Source of the DNA: Sycon ciliatum
Taxonomy: Eukaryota > Porifera > Calcarea > Leucosolenida > Sycettidae
Length of the DNA stretch: 64,000 nt
Reading direction: 5' to 3'
NCBI RefSeq assembly: GCF_964019385.1
Contig: NC_088653.1
Coordinates: forward strand, 17,917,389 to 17,981,388
The notes under the pieces: generated by a model
Database searches by the model: none
What the model was told of the DNA's origin: nothing
What the model saw: the letters and a program-made list of their open reading frames with translations, nothing else
In this document: positions 34,501-41,947 of the stretch, piece after piece
Position numbering within the stretch: position 1 is the first letter of the stretch
Layout: the number at the start of each line of letters is the position of its first letter
Translations under genes and position numbers: made by a program

Positions 34501-37500
34501 CTTGATGTACCAGCCTGCTATGTCGGATACCGCCAACCATGCATCGACTAGGCGCCAAGCGCGAACTGATGGTGGTGGTGGTGAGAAGCAGAGCTCTGTG
34601 CCAGAACTTTGCAGCCTAGAGAGCGTGTGTGGGCAGGCGTGTATTTACCGCCATATTGCAAGGTGTGTCTTTACCACCATAATTATTATTTTATCAACCA
34701 TGTATAGTAAAGTTATAATATTGGAGAGATCTGAGTTAGCATTACTTGAATGTTCAGAAACTCACTAACTATAGCCTTCGCTTCCGCAGGCCATCAAAGT
34801 ATAGTGATTCTTTATACTTTTTCACCTTTGTGGCGAATGCAGACCTCACAAGTGAGTCAAGGGAGAGGAGGTGAGTCTCTCAATCAATCGGGCGTGTAAC
34901 GGCCCACAACCCTGTAAACTGCATCCTTGTTATCCTCACTCCGAGCTGTGAGTAACCAGTTGACCGTGGGCGTCCGCGTAGTCCACCACGCGTAAAAAGT
35001 TTTTTTCACGCTCCCTGCTACCAGCGCTGGTCTCGAACTCGGGAACTCATGATTCGCGGGCAGTCCTGCAAAACAATCGGCCATATGCGTTGGCCCAAGT
35101 AAGTATGTAAGTACGTATGAGCAAGAATAACTGAAGACTAGCGTGCACCTCCGCAGCTGGCTTTTACTTGTATATGGGATGATCCGCGGCGGAATCGTTT
35201 GCTGATATGTCATATCTCAGAACGCGTCTTGTATCTGGTAAACAAAACACGAAGATCCATGTGCTGGAAGACCCCCTTCATCTGGAACTCTTTTTTATGG
35301 CCAGTCCCAAGGAACATTTTCTCCTTTTCTCTCGTTTCCGCGGCTTTTGACTTGATGTGTATGATTCATGACCCTCAGAAAAGGTAGTATACGGAACAGC
35401 TTGAAAATGCATAATTCCTCTAGAAAAACTTTGTGGATCAGTGTCATTATTTTATTAATTGTATTGATTTATTTGAATTCGGTATCTCAACAGCACAATG
35501 TACAACTTGGGAATATCCAATTTACAGAATATGATGTTCTTGTATTACGTGATCCGTTGAATAAGCTACGAAACACTTGTTCATTTATTTGTATTTATTT
35601 GAATTCGCAACTTCAAACGGGCAAGAACCCAATAACATGAAAGCGAATGTGATGATGGCTACGGCCATGGGGAGAATAAGGATAAAAATTTAGGGGATGA
35701 TCTTCGTCCGGAACTGCAGGGCGTGATGAATGACACGGACGTTAAGTGAATTCCATAGCACTGCACCCCTGCAAGCAAAACTTTCTTCTCTTGCCATGGC
35801 TGGCTAACGCCCCCTCCTTTGCATTGGCTTCTGCCATTGGACGGTGAAATAAATAAAAACGCCCCTGACCTGCTGCAGAACGGGAAACTGGCACAGACAG
35901 ACCCATGGCCGATTGGGGCGAGTATGGCCAGGTGCAGCGGGAGTGAGCAGGGCTTGCAGTTCTGGATTTGCCAGGGCTTATCGACAGCGCCACACAAGGT
36001 ATACGAGCTTCTGGGTGAAAACTTCTGCCCAACGGAACACTTCCACGCACTCCAGCAGAGCGCGGGCGGAGCACAAGGGGGGGGGGGAGGTTGGCCGAAT
36101 ACCGCCCGAACCCCATTATTCTGGAGGACTTGAAGACGATCAAGGTACTTTTGTGGCAGGGAGCTCGAATACGCGTTGGAGGCAGACATCAGGTCAGACA
36201 TGATCTGCGACCAGCGACATGAAGTGCGTCATGCGGGACTGGTGGTTCAGGCAGCGACGCATTCTCCAGAGCGCCCCGATCTTCTGGGAAACGCGTGCGG
36301 AGCATTTGGCAATGTGAGCGTTCCAGGAAATGCAGGAGTCAATAGTTACGCCAAGATAGCGACCAGTGAGCGCACTAGGCAATGGAGTGCCATTGCAGAC
36401 GGCCTGTAAGTCTGCAGTGATCTGACGACCGGCAGGAATCGGCACGACCTGGCTCTTTCCAGCATTTAGGATCAGGCCTCGATCTTTCATCCAGTCAGTA
36501 AGGGTTGAAACCGAGGCAGATAAGTCATTTGATACGTACCGTGCTGACCTCCGGCTGCACACGAGCGCAATATCGTCCGCGAATTGACTCGATTCGGATT
36601 GGCCAACTACGGTGGGGACCTCCCGGGTATAAAGGCTAGCTGAATAGAATGGGACCCAGGACCGAACCCTGGGGGACACCACTTGTGCACGCTGATGTAG
36701 AGCTAGTCTGTTCACCCACACAGACGCTTTGGGTACGAACCGAGAGGTAGCTGGCAAGCCAGCGCAGGGCAATACCAGACACACCAACGGAATGGAGATC
36801 AGCAAGAGTGTTGTATTTTTGGACGTTATCGAACGCTTTGGACATGTCTAACAGACAAACACCTGTGAATAGTCCCTGATCTTTGGCTGTTAAAATACGA
36901 TCGGACATTAGGACTAGTGCGTCTTCGGTGGAGTGCCCACGCCTGAAAGCAAACTGGGCAGTCGGTAACGACGCTGTGAGGTCGAGGAAGGCGATAATCT
37001 CCTTCTGAACAAACCTTTTTTACCAACTTGGAGAGTATGGGTAAAAGGGACACAGGGCGAAAGTTGGTTGGCACGGATGGATCACGAGCTTTGTACAGCG
37101 AAACGACGTTAGCTAACTTGAACCCCAAGGGGACATGGCCGCGCGAGAGCGAAACATTGAATAAGATGGTGACAGACGGTGCCAAGAAGTCAGAGCAGAA
37201 CTTGAGGATTGTCCCTGGCACGCCATTGCTCCCTGTTGCCTTAGTGGGATTAACTTGCCGGAATAGCCGTTCAACAGCATTGATTCTGACATAGGAGAAT
37301 TGGGGAAGTGAAGTGCGCGGTTGAGGCCCAAGGGGAACAGACAGTGTTTGCGGTCGACAGTTGTCAGTAACCACGCGGTGGAAAGCTGAGGCGACATCTT
37401 CGGCGGTAAAAGTTGGTTCTACATGGAGACGGTCTCTAAAAGTAACGGTGTTTATGGTGCGCCAAATCTTCTTGGTGTTTCCAGCGTTGGCTGCACATTG

Positions 37501-40500
37501 CGCCTGGAAGTAGGTGTTGCGCCTCTGGCGGTATGCATTTCTAGCTTCCACACGGGTTTGCTTGAAGCCAGTGTGGAGTGCAGCATTTGCCTTGTCTCTC
37601 CGCCACCTCCTGTGGAGCCGATTTTTGCATTGGCCCGGATGATCAGCTGGAAGAGGTGCCGATCCGACCAGGGTGGGAACTGCTTCCGCTGGGCAGTGGA
37701 ACGCTGGAGAGGAGCATGTTTGTCGAGGACGGCCATGATTTTAGAGTGCCTGACTGTCCACATATCGTCAACTTTAGTGTTCGTGGGCCAGGTAGCAGGC
37801 ATGTGCATCCTCCGTAGGTTACGGAACGGTTTCCTTGAATTACATGCTCGCTGGGACACTGGAACGTGCAGGGAGTCTCACACGCTAAGCGATCATCAGA
37901 AAAAAGTAATGAGTGAATCTAAAATTGAGCCTCCCAAGTTGGGTGGTCTGTTGCTTTGCGTCATCGGGTTGTAGTGGGTCTGGTATATCCTATAGCCTTA
38001 TAGGCGTTTCACACTCACGTCTTTATTCGCGTCTTCGTCTTCGTTGCCTAGGCGATCCCGGGGAATCCCCAAAACGTGAGCTTCAAAACGCAGACGCGGC
38101 CCTATGGGCAGAGTCTTCGGCCACGTCTTCGTCTTTTTTGTCGTCTTGAACTCTTGTCTGGCCTATCCGCATGCGCATAGATCTTGGCGGGGAAATTTAA
38201 AGTGAGCATGCAGCCTGCTAGCTGCATCTGTCAAAAGAATTTTCGTCTTCCGTTCCGTTCTCTTCGAATTTGACATTGAGGTTCCGTTCTTTTCTTTTCA
38301 TACAGGTGCCTTTGTTCGTACCTTCACCTTCACCATGACGAAAACGTTTGATAATGAGGCCGAGGCTTGCCTGTTGCGGATTTGGTGCCTGCGCTTCTTT
38401 CTAGATGACCGAATTCCAGACAGAGGACATATTAGCATGTCAATAGGGACATGGTCAAGCTGTTCATATGCAATCGCTCGATCGGTAAGCAATTGCCCAA
38501 GGCCGCGCCACAAAAGCAAAAGGAAGAGCCGAAGCACGCGTGCTTCCATCGCAGGGCGTAATATTCTTCACCTACAAAAGGGAAATAATGATGACCACAA
38601 AACTAAAACTGAGAACTGTTTGGTCTTCCTCGAGGCTGGCTGTTACATGGTGTGGAAACTACAGAACTGCCCAAGATTTTATTATTTTGAATCTACTCGC
38701 ATGCCGTTATTTTTTTGGCCATGGACTGCTAAAAATGTTCCTGATTGTTGGCAAAACGATGTGTTCGATGTATGTGTGTGAATCGACTTGTGCAGCAAGT
38801 CGACGTTTTGGCTGAAAACGACGTCACAGAAAGACGCGAGTGTGAAACGGCTATTACTAGGTTCGTCATCATCCAGTGACTTTTGGGCATTCCTTTTTGC
38901 TCTGGGACGTACCTCGTGCTCTTTTTCGTCGCGGCTTCCTTCCCCTCTTGACCTTTCCCGACCTGAGCCTTCCAAGCTGGAAGGTGGTTGTTGGTTTGCA
39001 CCTCGGAGAAGTGTAGGAGCTAGGTTTCAGGTCGTTGAATGTCTCAGTGCTCTTTGTCAGTTTTATGCCATTTTATCGCACTCGCTAACTGTATAAAATC
39101 TGGTTGCGCGGGTAGACAGTTTATAGTCATAACTTGTAACATTATTTTTGTCCTTTCTTCTTATCCGTAAGAAAATTTAAATGAACTCGGATGGAGAGCC
39201 AAGGATTATTTTTATAAAGTGAAAAGGACTTAAAGGACTGATGATGCCCAATGGGCGAAATATTGGCAAACTTGGTTATTTATTTGGTGCAGCTGAGAGC
39301 CTGTTGCCGGAATGGCGGTGTTTTCAAGTGCAAGGACTTAGGAACTACAAGTAACACTATAATGTCCACTAACATCACCAGTTACTAAACAATCAGCTCA
39401 TGCGATAACATTGCACGACACTGACCGACGGTTCTGACGTTCTACAACAAACGAAAAAAGAGTGCTAAAGCTGTTAGCCAGTTAGTTGTAGAGCGTCAGT
39501 ACCGTCGGTCAGTGTCGTGCAATGTTTTAGCATGAGCTGATTGTTTAGTAACTGGTGGTGTTAGTGCACATTATAGTATTACGTCTAGTTCCTTGCTCCT
39601 TTTTTACTTTTTAAAGAAAGTTTACATTCATTTCTTTCACTCACCTGTTTGGCACTGCTGTCCGGTAAGGCCAGCTTCACAGTAGCATGTGGGTCTTCTC
39701 TGTGTAGAGTTGTGAAGACACGTACCGCTTACCCCACAAGGTAATGCGTCTGGTGCTAAGTCTGCAGGGCACGTTGCGTTGCGAGCTGAGGGTAAGAGTA
39801 GGAGAAAACGCACATGGAGCAAATATAAACAAGTGGACTAATAATTATTTGAGAATAAATTTGCAAGAGTTATGAAGTTAGTTTGCGCCAAGGTAACAGG
39901 ATGATAGGCAGTCATGCAGCACAGCACCAAATAAATCAATACCAAGCACCATTCGCCACAGTTCCATGCCCTTTGGGGCCAGGAAATTTTGTCAATTTGT
40001 ACACCATGATTCGCAGTAAAACCCATTGTGACTAGACTAAGAAGTGTGATAAATACGCCTGTCTGGTGCCCATTGAGGAATTCAAAGCATTTTATAGGGA
40101 ATCACACAGAACCAAGAAATACATACCCACGCAGGTTTTCAAACTATTCACCAGCCTCAAGTTGAAACCGAGCAGCAACTCCAGCACAATATCTCCGAGT
40201 GTTGATATTTTCAACTCGTCCAACTGGAACCTGGTGACAAGGGAAGCGGTGGAATAGGCCTGTGCCTCCGTTGGACTAGCACCTGCCAATATCAGCCATT
40301 GCTCTAGGCAGTTATATGGTGGGGGCGAGGTGGGATCAACTGAAGACACATTAGACACAAGACCAGAGAGGAAAGCAATATTGCATTAGAGGTGATTTGT
40401 TTGACGCCCGCAATCACAGTGGGGTCAATGTTATCTTGTGTGGTGGAGCGTTTCATTTGTCAAACTCAATCATGATTCAATGTATTGGATAAATTTGCTC

Positions 40501-41686
40501 ATGTTTCATTCGTCTCACCTAGATGGAGAACAGGCGTTCTCGAATCTAGGTACTGGTGCTGTTTTGCTTGGTGTACGTGGATCATAAGATTATTTCCTAT
40601 CGCCAATTTACAAGTGCAGGCCGGATCGGGTTGTGTCCACGATTTTCAATCTGTTTGCGTAGGGAGACAGTTGTATTTCCTGAAGGCATGAACCAACGCA
40701 TATGGCCGATTGGTTTGCAGGCCTGCCTGCGAATCATGAGGTCCCGAGTTCGAGACACGCGCTGGCAGCAGGGAGCGTGTAAAAAGACTTTTTACGCGTG
40801 TTGAACTGCGCCGACACCCACGGTCAACTGGGTACTCACAGCTCGGAGTGAGGATAACACGGATGCAGTTTAGGGTTATGGGCCGTTACACGCAGGATTG
40901 GTTGAGAGACTCACCTGCTCTCCCCTGACTCACTTGTGGAGGTCTGCATTCGCCACTAAGGTGTAAAGGCATAGTGGTGGCCTGCGGAAGCGAAGGCTAT
41001 ATCTTGTGTGTTTCTGAACATTCAAGTGATGCTATCGCGGATCCCGCGAATATTATTATTATTATGAACGATAGTCGCCTTCACAAAGAATGAAAACAGT
41101 TTCTGCCAGACTACTGTAGTTATTTTTTCCTAAATGCAAGGTTTAAAATCCATCAAATCCTCGAATAGTTGTTCACCCCGATCACTAAGATGGAGCACAC
41201 ACTGCAGGAGTACAAACCTCGGGCTCTTCTTCAACACCAACATCTTGAGAAAATCTTGTTGGTAGAGGGTCTACCGGAAAGCAAACACAACTCCTCCTGT
41301 GCTGTACTGATTCACTCTTTTTTCCGTTTTCTCCAGGACGGCGCCGCGGACCTACGACGTGCTAATGGTCTACAGGGAACAGCGTGACGTAAGCACGATT
41401 TGATCATAGTGCTATGGTGCATTCGTGATGAGCATTTCTATAATCAACAAACGGTGAGACTTAGATCTATGTGCCGTATTCCTAAAACTTGAACAACATC
41501 TATTCTACTGTCACTCATCACGACGAGACAATACATGGTATTATAAGACATACCTTGATTCTCACTGCCATTGACTGCAGTGGTGGGAGCAACGTCCTGA
41601 GCAGCTGCACCGTTCACAATGAATTCATGCCATTGCAGGATACCCAGAAGGCACAGTGTAATCGGGATATTCCCGAGTCTAACCAT
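16075..41686 (-). CDS. Secreted EGF / coiled-coil / CTHRC1-like protein, six-exon gene model
   Basis: The model joins complement exons 41554-41686, 39645-39785, 24201-24332, 18716-18838, 17623-18242 and 16075-16509. Lengths 133, 141, 132, 123, 620 and 435 sum to 1584 nt. Junction phases are 1,1,1,1,0 and every junction has GT/AG borders. The product has a signal peptide, one six-Cys EGF, two calcium-binding EGFs (DIDEC and DVNEC starts), a coiled coil of about 190 residues and a C-terminal domain resembling that of CTHRC1. A secreted, probably trimeric extracellular-matrix or signalling protein is the natural inference. Extra EGF exons (phase 1-1) could exist in the 15-kb intron between 24332 and 39645, which holds many mobile elements. 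Transcript evidence is not available here. Confidence 0.7.
17153..17290. repeat. 38-bp minisatellite
   Basis: GACCCTGATC or GACTCTGATC recurs at 17153, 17191, 17229 and 17267, giving an exact 38-bp period over about 3.5 units with few mismatches. It lies in the intron between exons 5 and 6. Confidence 0.85.
17623..18242 (-). CDS. Exon 5: coiled coil
   Basis: Opens in phase 1 after the acceptor TCCCACAG with [13 protein letters not shown], then a long heptad-rich, Ala/Leu/Lys/Asp-rich region without Pro or Gly interruptions. A 21-bp direct duplication encodes the repeated heptad LLQTKSD. The exon ends in phase 0 at a perfect GTAAGT donor. Coiled coils before a C-terminal globular domain commonly drive trimer assembly, which is inference here. 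CTHRC1 itself uses a short collagen stretch at the equivalent place. Confidence 0.75.
18716..18838 (-). CDS. Exon 4: calcium-binding EGF domain
   Basis: A 41-codon phase 1-1 exon. It reads [12 protein letters not shown], then [16 protein letters not shown] and GNGLHCEG, a textbook calcium-binding EGF with six cysteines. The acceptor is CTGTCCACAG and the donor GAAG|GTATAG. Confidence 0.85.
19354..20031. mobile_element. PIF/Harbinger-like MITE, 678 bp
   Basis: Termini GGCTGCAACCACACTA and the inverse are flanked by TAA at 19351-19353 and 20032-20034. A 3-bp TWA duplication is the PIF/Harbinger signature. Inverted repeats continue inward (GTACAAAA then CGTTTGCG-like strings). A block near 19884-19932 is repeated inverted at 62745-62800, so the family is present more than once. 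No transposase frame is visible. Confidence 0.7.
20320..20700. repeat. Long imperfect hairpin
   Basis: Sequence from about 20320 to 20440 is repeated inverted at about 20575 to 20700, for example ACAAACGAATTTCCTGGCTTG against CAAGCAAGGAATTTCGTTTGT. The loop is roughly 130 bp. It may be the internal part of the surrounding inverted-repeat element or a separate foldback element. Confidence 0.65.
20830..21180. other. Intronic interval, nothing recognised
   Basis: A/T-rich sequence inside the intron between exons 3 and 4. No terminal repeats, RNA or coding frames were found. Confidence 0.4.
21181..21468 (-). CDS. Hypothetical acidic frame, possible 5' exon
   Basis: Reading from the internal ATG, the frame starts [20 protein letters not shown] and runs into a Ser/Glu/Asp-rich stretch ([28 protein letters not shown]) before a low-quality tail. 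The composition looks like a real disordered acidic N-terminus, but I recognise no domain. It sits in an intron of the EGF gene on the same strand, so a transposon-borne gene or an unrelated nested exon is possible. I see no clear donor site. Confidence 0.3.
   Translation of the reverse strand: MKMRSSLVSTNMSTARRNRSRHALLKVANEESESEDEESSPEINNSESGASDSSDAVSSVAEEEMEEEIAERLHARCSCAYVGHVSALFSYSLSF
21868..22090 (-). repeat. Empty-site paralogue of the 50.3-54 kb RT insertion
   Basis: Minus-strand sequence GGGACAGATACGGGATAGC, then CAAA repeats, then ACACCAAATTAAAGCTGTGT and CCCTGGCTAGCGCCAGA. The same left part occurs at 50255-50315 and the same right part at 53983-54030, on either side of the long RT element. 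This copy holds an uninterrupted CAAA tract at the junction (GTTTG repeats at about 21882-21905 on the plus strand). Confidence 0.8.
22145..22460 (+). repeat. Arg-rich repeat frame with 67-69 bp minisatellite
   Basis: CCCGTGATCGG recurs at 22266, 22333 and 22402, with a more diverged unit before. The plus frame from 22145 reads [14 protein letters not shown] then [15 protein letters not shown]. Repeats of this type occur in N-terminal regions of Helitron-type and helicase-like mobile proteins, so this may be a relic of one. The frame closes at 22337, and no helicase or Rep domain follows. Confidence 0.45.
22449..22720. repeat. Direct repeat of about 90 bp, spacing 178 bp
   Basis: The block starting GACATCCCGTCGACGCGCAG near 22449 and ending GTTATGTAATGT near 22541 is repeated nearly identically at about 22627-22719. 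It may be a small tandem duplication or short terminal repeats of an unknown element. Confidence 0.75.
22985..23132 (-). repeat. Inverted copy of repeat at 48232-48362
   Basis: The strings ACGTTTTTGCAATACA, GATGAGCTAGGCAAAAAAGC and GAGCTTCCAAGCTCTCTCGTT appear in reverse order and complement at 48232-48362. Both copies end at AACGAGAGAGC, suggesting a shared element boundary. Confidence 0.7.
23133..24120. repeat. TAATGCT-rich stretch, possible unclassified element
   Basis: TAATGCTA/TAATGCC strings cluster at both ends (23143-23215 and 24022-24105) around an unrelated middle with a TTTATTTA tract near 23869. This could be a terminal-motif element, but no precise inverted ends or target duplication were established. 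No gene is seen. Confidence 0.3.
24201..24332 (-). CDS. Exon 3: calcium-binding EGF domain
   Basis: A 44-codon phase 1-1 exon. It begins DIDECSD, the calcium-binding signature, and contains [18 protein letters not shown], the Asn and aromatic positions typical of cbEGF modules, ending [11 protein letters not shown]. The acceptor is TTCCAG and the donor GAAG|GTAAAT. It lies only about 150 bp from the outer end of the large inverted duplication. Confidence 0.8.
24822..26091 (+). pseudogene. Ty3/gypsy reverse transcriptase-RNase H, mutated
   Basis: Begins mid-domain with [19 protein letters not shown] and [11 protein letters not shown], then changes frame near 25000. It continues as [19 protein letters not shown] through the palm and RNase H and ends with a tether reading [14 protein letters not shown]. 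The catalytic YxDD box is replaced by VVEDV (25243-25257). The RNase H position usually reading TDAS reads TAAS (25687-25698). With no gag, a frameshift and both active sites altered, it is dead. A TAG at 26089-26091 separates it from the integrase in the same frame. Confidence 0.85.
26131..27285 (+). pseudogene. Ty3/gypsy integrase
   Basis: A 384-codon frame, in phase with the preceding RT once the TAG is read through. It has an HHCC-type zinc region ([12 protein letters not shown]...CRSC), then a catalytic core with Asp in AAADLF, Asp in TTDGGPQF and Glu in NGAAEAAF, so the DDE triad appears present. PCNPQSNG is the family motif. The C-terminus has a short chromatin/DNA-binding region ([16 protein letters not shown]). 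It ends about 125 bp before the 3' LTR. Confidence 0.85.
27411..27645 (+). repeat. 3' LTR of the Ty3/gypsy element
   Basis: Aligns with the 5' remnant at 24758 over GTGGTGATATTATAGCACC and the following 40 bp, and ends in CAACA just before AGTAG. The first base is C where the 5' copy has T, so the usual TG start is mutated here. Confidence 0.85.
28188..29145. mobile_element. 958-bp element with 75-bp terminal inverted repeats
   Basis: Starts CTGGCCGTGCGCCGACCACC and ends with the near-perfect inverse. The inverted repeat extends about 75-85 bp, including GATTTGATCGACAATCAAGA, with one 8-bp indel. The other arm of the inverted duplication lacks it (junction near 32860-32875). No clean target duplication is visible, so the superfamily is open. 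No transposase is seen. Internal frames near 28261-28705 are unremarkable. Confidence 0.7.
30438..30738. repeat. Perfect 301-bp palindrome
   Basis: Two 150-nt arms are exact reverse complements around a single central A at 30588. I compared the arms base by base and found no mismatch. The outer ends are AGCACAGTCAATG and CATTGACTGTGCT. No target duplication is evident. It lies in the spacer of the large inverted duplication but is not centred in it. Confidence 0.95.
30739..32107. other. Spacer of the inverted duplication, no gene
   Basis: Contains CA-type simple repeats near 31077-31100 and 31328-31345, and a 117-bp block at 31096-31212 repeated at 42832-42949. Frames such as the one near 31141-31716 on the minus strand are Cys/Phe/His-rich from simple repeats and are not convincing. 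Confidence 0.45.
32108..33681 (-). repeat. Right arm of large inverted duplication
   Basis: About 1.57 kb complementary to the left arm with its two nested insertions removed. It preserves the pre-insertion site of the Ty3/gypsy element and a near-empty site for the 958-bp element. The match ends at TGCTCTCTTA near 33680 on the outside and near GATCACAAACCCTG at about 32102 on the inside. Confidence 0.85.
33790..33862 (+). ncRNA. Hammerhead ribozyme candidate A
   Basis: Core CTGATGA at 33810-33816. Stem II is GGGG/CCCC around a 6-nt loop and GAAA is at 33831-33834. The stem III segment C-GCTGT-G is very short, with UA at 33842-33843 as the cleavage dinucleotide. Stem I is GCTCAA (33804-33809) with TTGAGC (33844-33849), extended after an internal loop by ACTC/GAGT. 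Weak stem III is common in type I metazoan hammerheads that work as dimers. Confidence 0.7.
34012..34353. repeat. Inverted repeat around the first retrozyme-like unit
   Basis: Sequence at about 34016-34135 (CACCACTGCAGCTGTACTTATGG onward to GCTCTCTAGGCTGC) is inverted at about 34243-34350. The arms are about 110 bp and nearly identical. Confidence 0.75.
34142..34710 (+). repeat. Dimer-like repeat, 369-bp period, carrying a hammerhead
   Basis: CAGCCTGCTATGT at 34142 recurs at 34511. The copies match through CATGCATCGACTAGGCGCCA, a GGTGGTGGTGGTGAGAAG stretch, and on to TTTTATCAACCAT near 34343 and 34700. The hammerhead at 34405-34460 lies between them, so one full monomer plus most of a second is present. 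This fits a retrozyme or Penelope terminal-repeat dimer. Confidence 0.75.
34405..34460 (+). ncRNA. Hammerhead ribozyme B
   Basis: CTGATGA at 34414-34420. Stem II is GTCC/GGAC with a 5-nt loop and GAAA is at 34434-34437. Stem III is CGTAG/CTACG with a 2-nt loop (more loosely, a larger loop), then UC at 34450-34451 as the cleavage dinucleotide. Stem I is ATTGC (34409-34413) with GCAAT (34452-34456). All conserved core positions of the type I hammerhead are present. Confidence 0.88.
34742..35093 (-). mobile_element. tRNA-derived SINE, copy 1
   Basis: On the minus strand it starts CCAACGCATATGGCCGATTG, an A-box-like region, then CCCGAGTTCGAGACC, a B-box-like region about 45 nt later. A body of about 270 bp shared with 40691-41035 follows, ending near CTGAACATTCAAGT. 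The tRNA-like head and shared body in two unlinked, opposite copies support a SINE. Confidence 0.7.
35100..35440. other. No feature recognised
   Basis: No terminal repeats or convincing coding frame. The last part is A/T-rich and leads into the 3' tail of the minus-strand LINE. Confidence 0.35.
35440..37859 (-). mobile_element. 5'-truncated CR1/L2/Jockey-type LINE
   Basis: Minus-strand relic covering the linker between endonuclease and RT (DKHAPLQRS near 37700), the RT and its C-terminus, with an A/T-rich tail around 35440-35640 that contains repeated GTATTGATTTATTTGAATTC-like strings. The 5' endonuclease is missing, as usual for truncated insertions. It lies in the large intron between EGF exons 2 and 3. 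Confidence 0.75.
35700..37859 (-). pseudogene. Reverse transcriptase of the minus-strand LINE
   Basis: Pieces in order on the minus strand: [49 protein letters not shown], then a frame change near 37010. [15 protein letters not shown] (first catalytic Asp) and [15 protein letters not shown] follow, then a second frame change, FADDIALV (catalytic pair), and a thumb region reading [18 protein letters not shown] third frame break occurs near 36200. The catalytic Asp residues survive, so decay is by indels. Confidence 0.8.
38001..38853. mobile_element. PIF/Harbinger-like element, 853 bp
   Basis: Terminal inverted repeats TAGGCGTTTCACACTCACGT and the inverse of TAGCCGTTTCACACTCGCGT are flanked by TTA at 37998-38000 and 38854-38856. 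The 3-bp TTA duplication is diagnostic for PIF/Harbinger. An ORF start at 38335 ([19 protein letters not shown]) with a GTAAGC donor after 50 codons lies inside. It may be a remnant of the element's accessory protein, which I cannot confirm. No DDE transposase is present. Confidence 0.7.
38950..39110 (+). repeat. Dispersed repeat, copy at 46070-46230
   Basis: CCTTCCAAGCTGGAAGG, TTGGTTTGC and GTTGAATGTCTCAGT occur in the same order at both sites with about 80 percent similarity by eye. Length is about 150 bp and the class is unknown. Confidence 0.5.
39327..39600. mobile_element. Foldback (palindromic) MITE
   Basis: Arms of about 115 bp: TATAATGTCCACTAACATCACC and CAGTTACTAAACAATCAGCT are mirrored by the inverse at 39480-39590. 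The loop is about 40 bp. The arms differ at scattered positions, so it is older than the 301-bp palindrome. It sits about 45 bp downstream (in gene sense) of the exon 2 donor. Confidence 0.75.
39645..39785 (-). CDS. Exon 2: EGF-like domain
   Basis: A 47-codon exon with six cysteines in EGF spacing ([27 protein letters not shown]). The acceptor is TTACCCTCAG and the donor CAG|GTGAGTG, both strong. It lacks the D-x-D/N-E-C start of calcium-binding EGFs. Phase 1 at both ends makes it an exchangeable module. Confidence 0.8.
40092..40358 (-). CDS. Small frame with a SAM-like pattern
   Basis: The 88-codon frame reads [20 protein letters not shown] then [20 protein letters not shown]. Trp-Leu near the start, regularly spaced hydrophobics and an L-x-x-LG end recall SAM-like domains used in Ty3/gypsy-type gag and host proteins. 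The evidence is weak, and no partner frame, start context or splice site was confirmed. It lies in intron 1 of the EGF gene. Confidence 0.25.
   Translation of the reverse strand: MSNVSSVDPTSPPPYNCLEQWLILAGASPTEAQAYSTASLVTRFQLDELKISTLGDIVLELLLGFNLRLVNSLKTCVGMYFLVLCDSL
40691..41035 (+). mobile_element. tRNA-derived SINE, copy 2
   Basis: Begins CCAACGCATATGGCCGATTG with a B-box-like GAGTTCGAGAC at 40746-40756 and shares the whole body with the minus-strand copy at 34742-35093. The body includes GTCAACTGGGTACTCACAGC and CTCGGAGTGAGGATAAC. The copies differ by several percent. Confidence 0.7.
41554..41686 (-). CDS. Exon 1: signal peptide
   Basis: Starts at ATG 41686. The N-terminus reads [17 protein letters not shown], a short basic start then a hydrophobic core, as in a secretory signal, followed by a small-residue region ([10 protein letters not shown]). 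The donor is CAAG|GTATGT with the exon ending in phase 1, which matches the phase-1 start of every EGF exon downstream. Confidence 0.7.
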
Positions 41687-41947
41687 TGTGGAATTGTCCT
41701 TAATGATCGCTCGATTTCACACACAATTGCAATCAGATCACAGGGATAAAATCCAAGTTTGTTACAGAGGCTTGAAAGGCGACTGGAGGAAAATATTCGT
41801 CAACAGTTCCTTATCATTCGTGATGCTGCAGCGGCGACTGTTCAAGTCAGCATGCAGACATCGCTGCGGCACATAACCCCAAGTATAGCAAAATGTATGG
41901 TGACCTTGTGGGCACTAGTGCTGCTGAACGTGCATAGAGACACAGCG

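Noticed and set aside
36826-37294. Plus-strand frames overlapping the LINE RT
   Set aside because: Shadows of the minus-strand RT, which has conserved motifs.
39237-39275. CTGATGA followed by GCCC/GGGC and GAAA, hammerhead-like
   Set aside because: Stem II is good, but no stem III, cleavage dinucleotide or stem I partner follows the GAAA. Probably a chance or decayed core.
40092-40358. EGF gene exon
   Set aside because: No cysteine pattern, and no splice sites of matching phase, so it was not added to the gene model.
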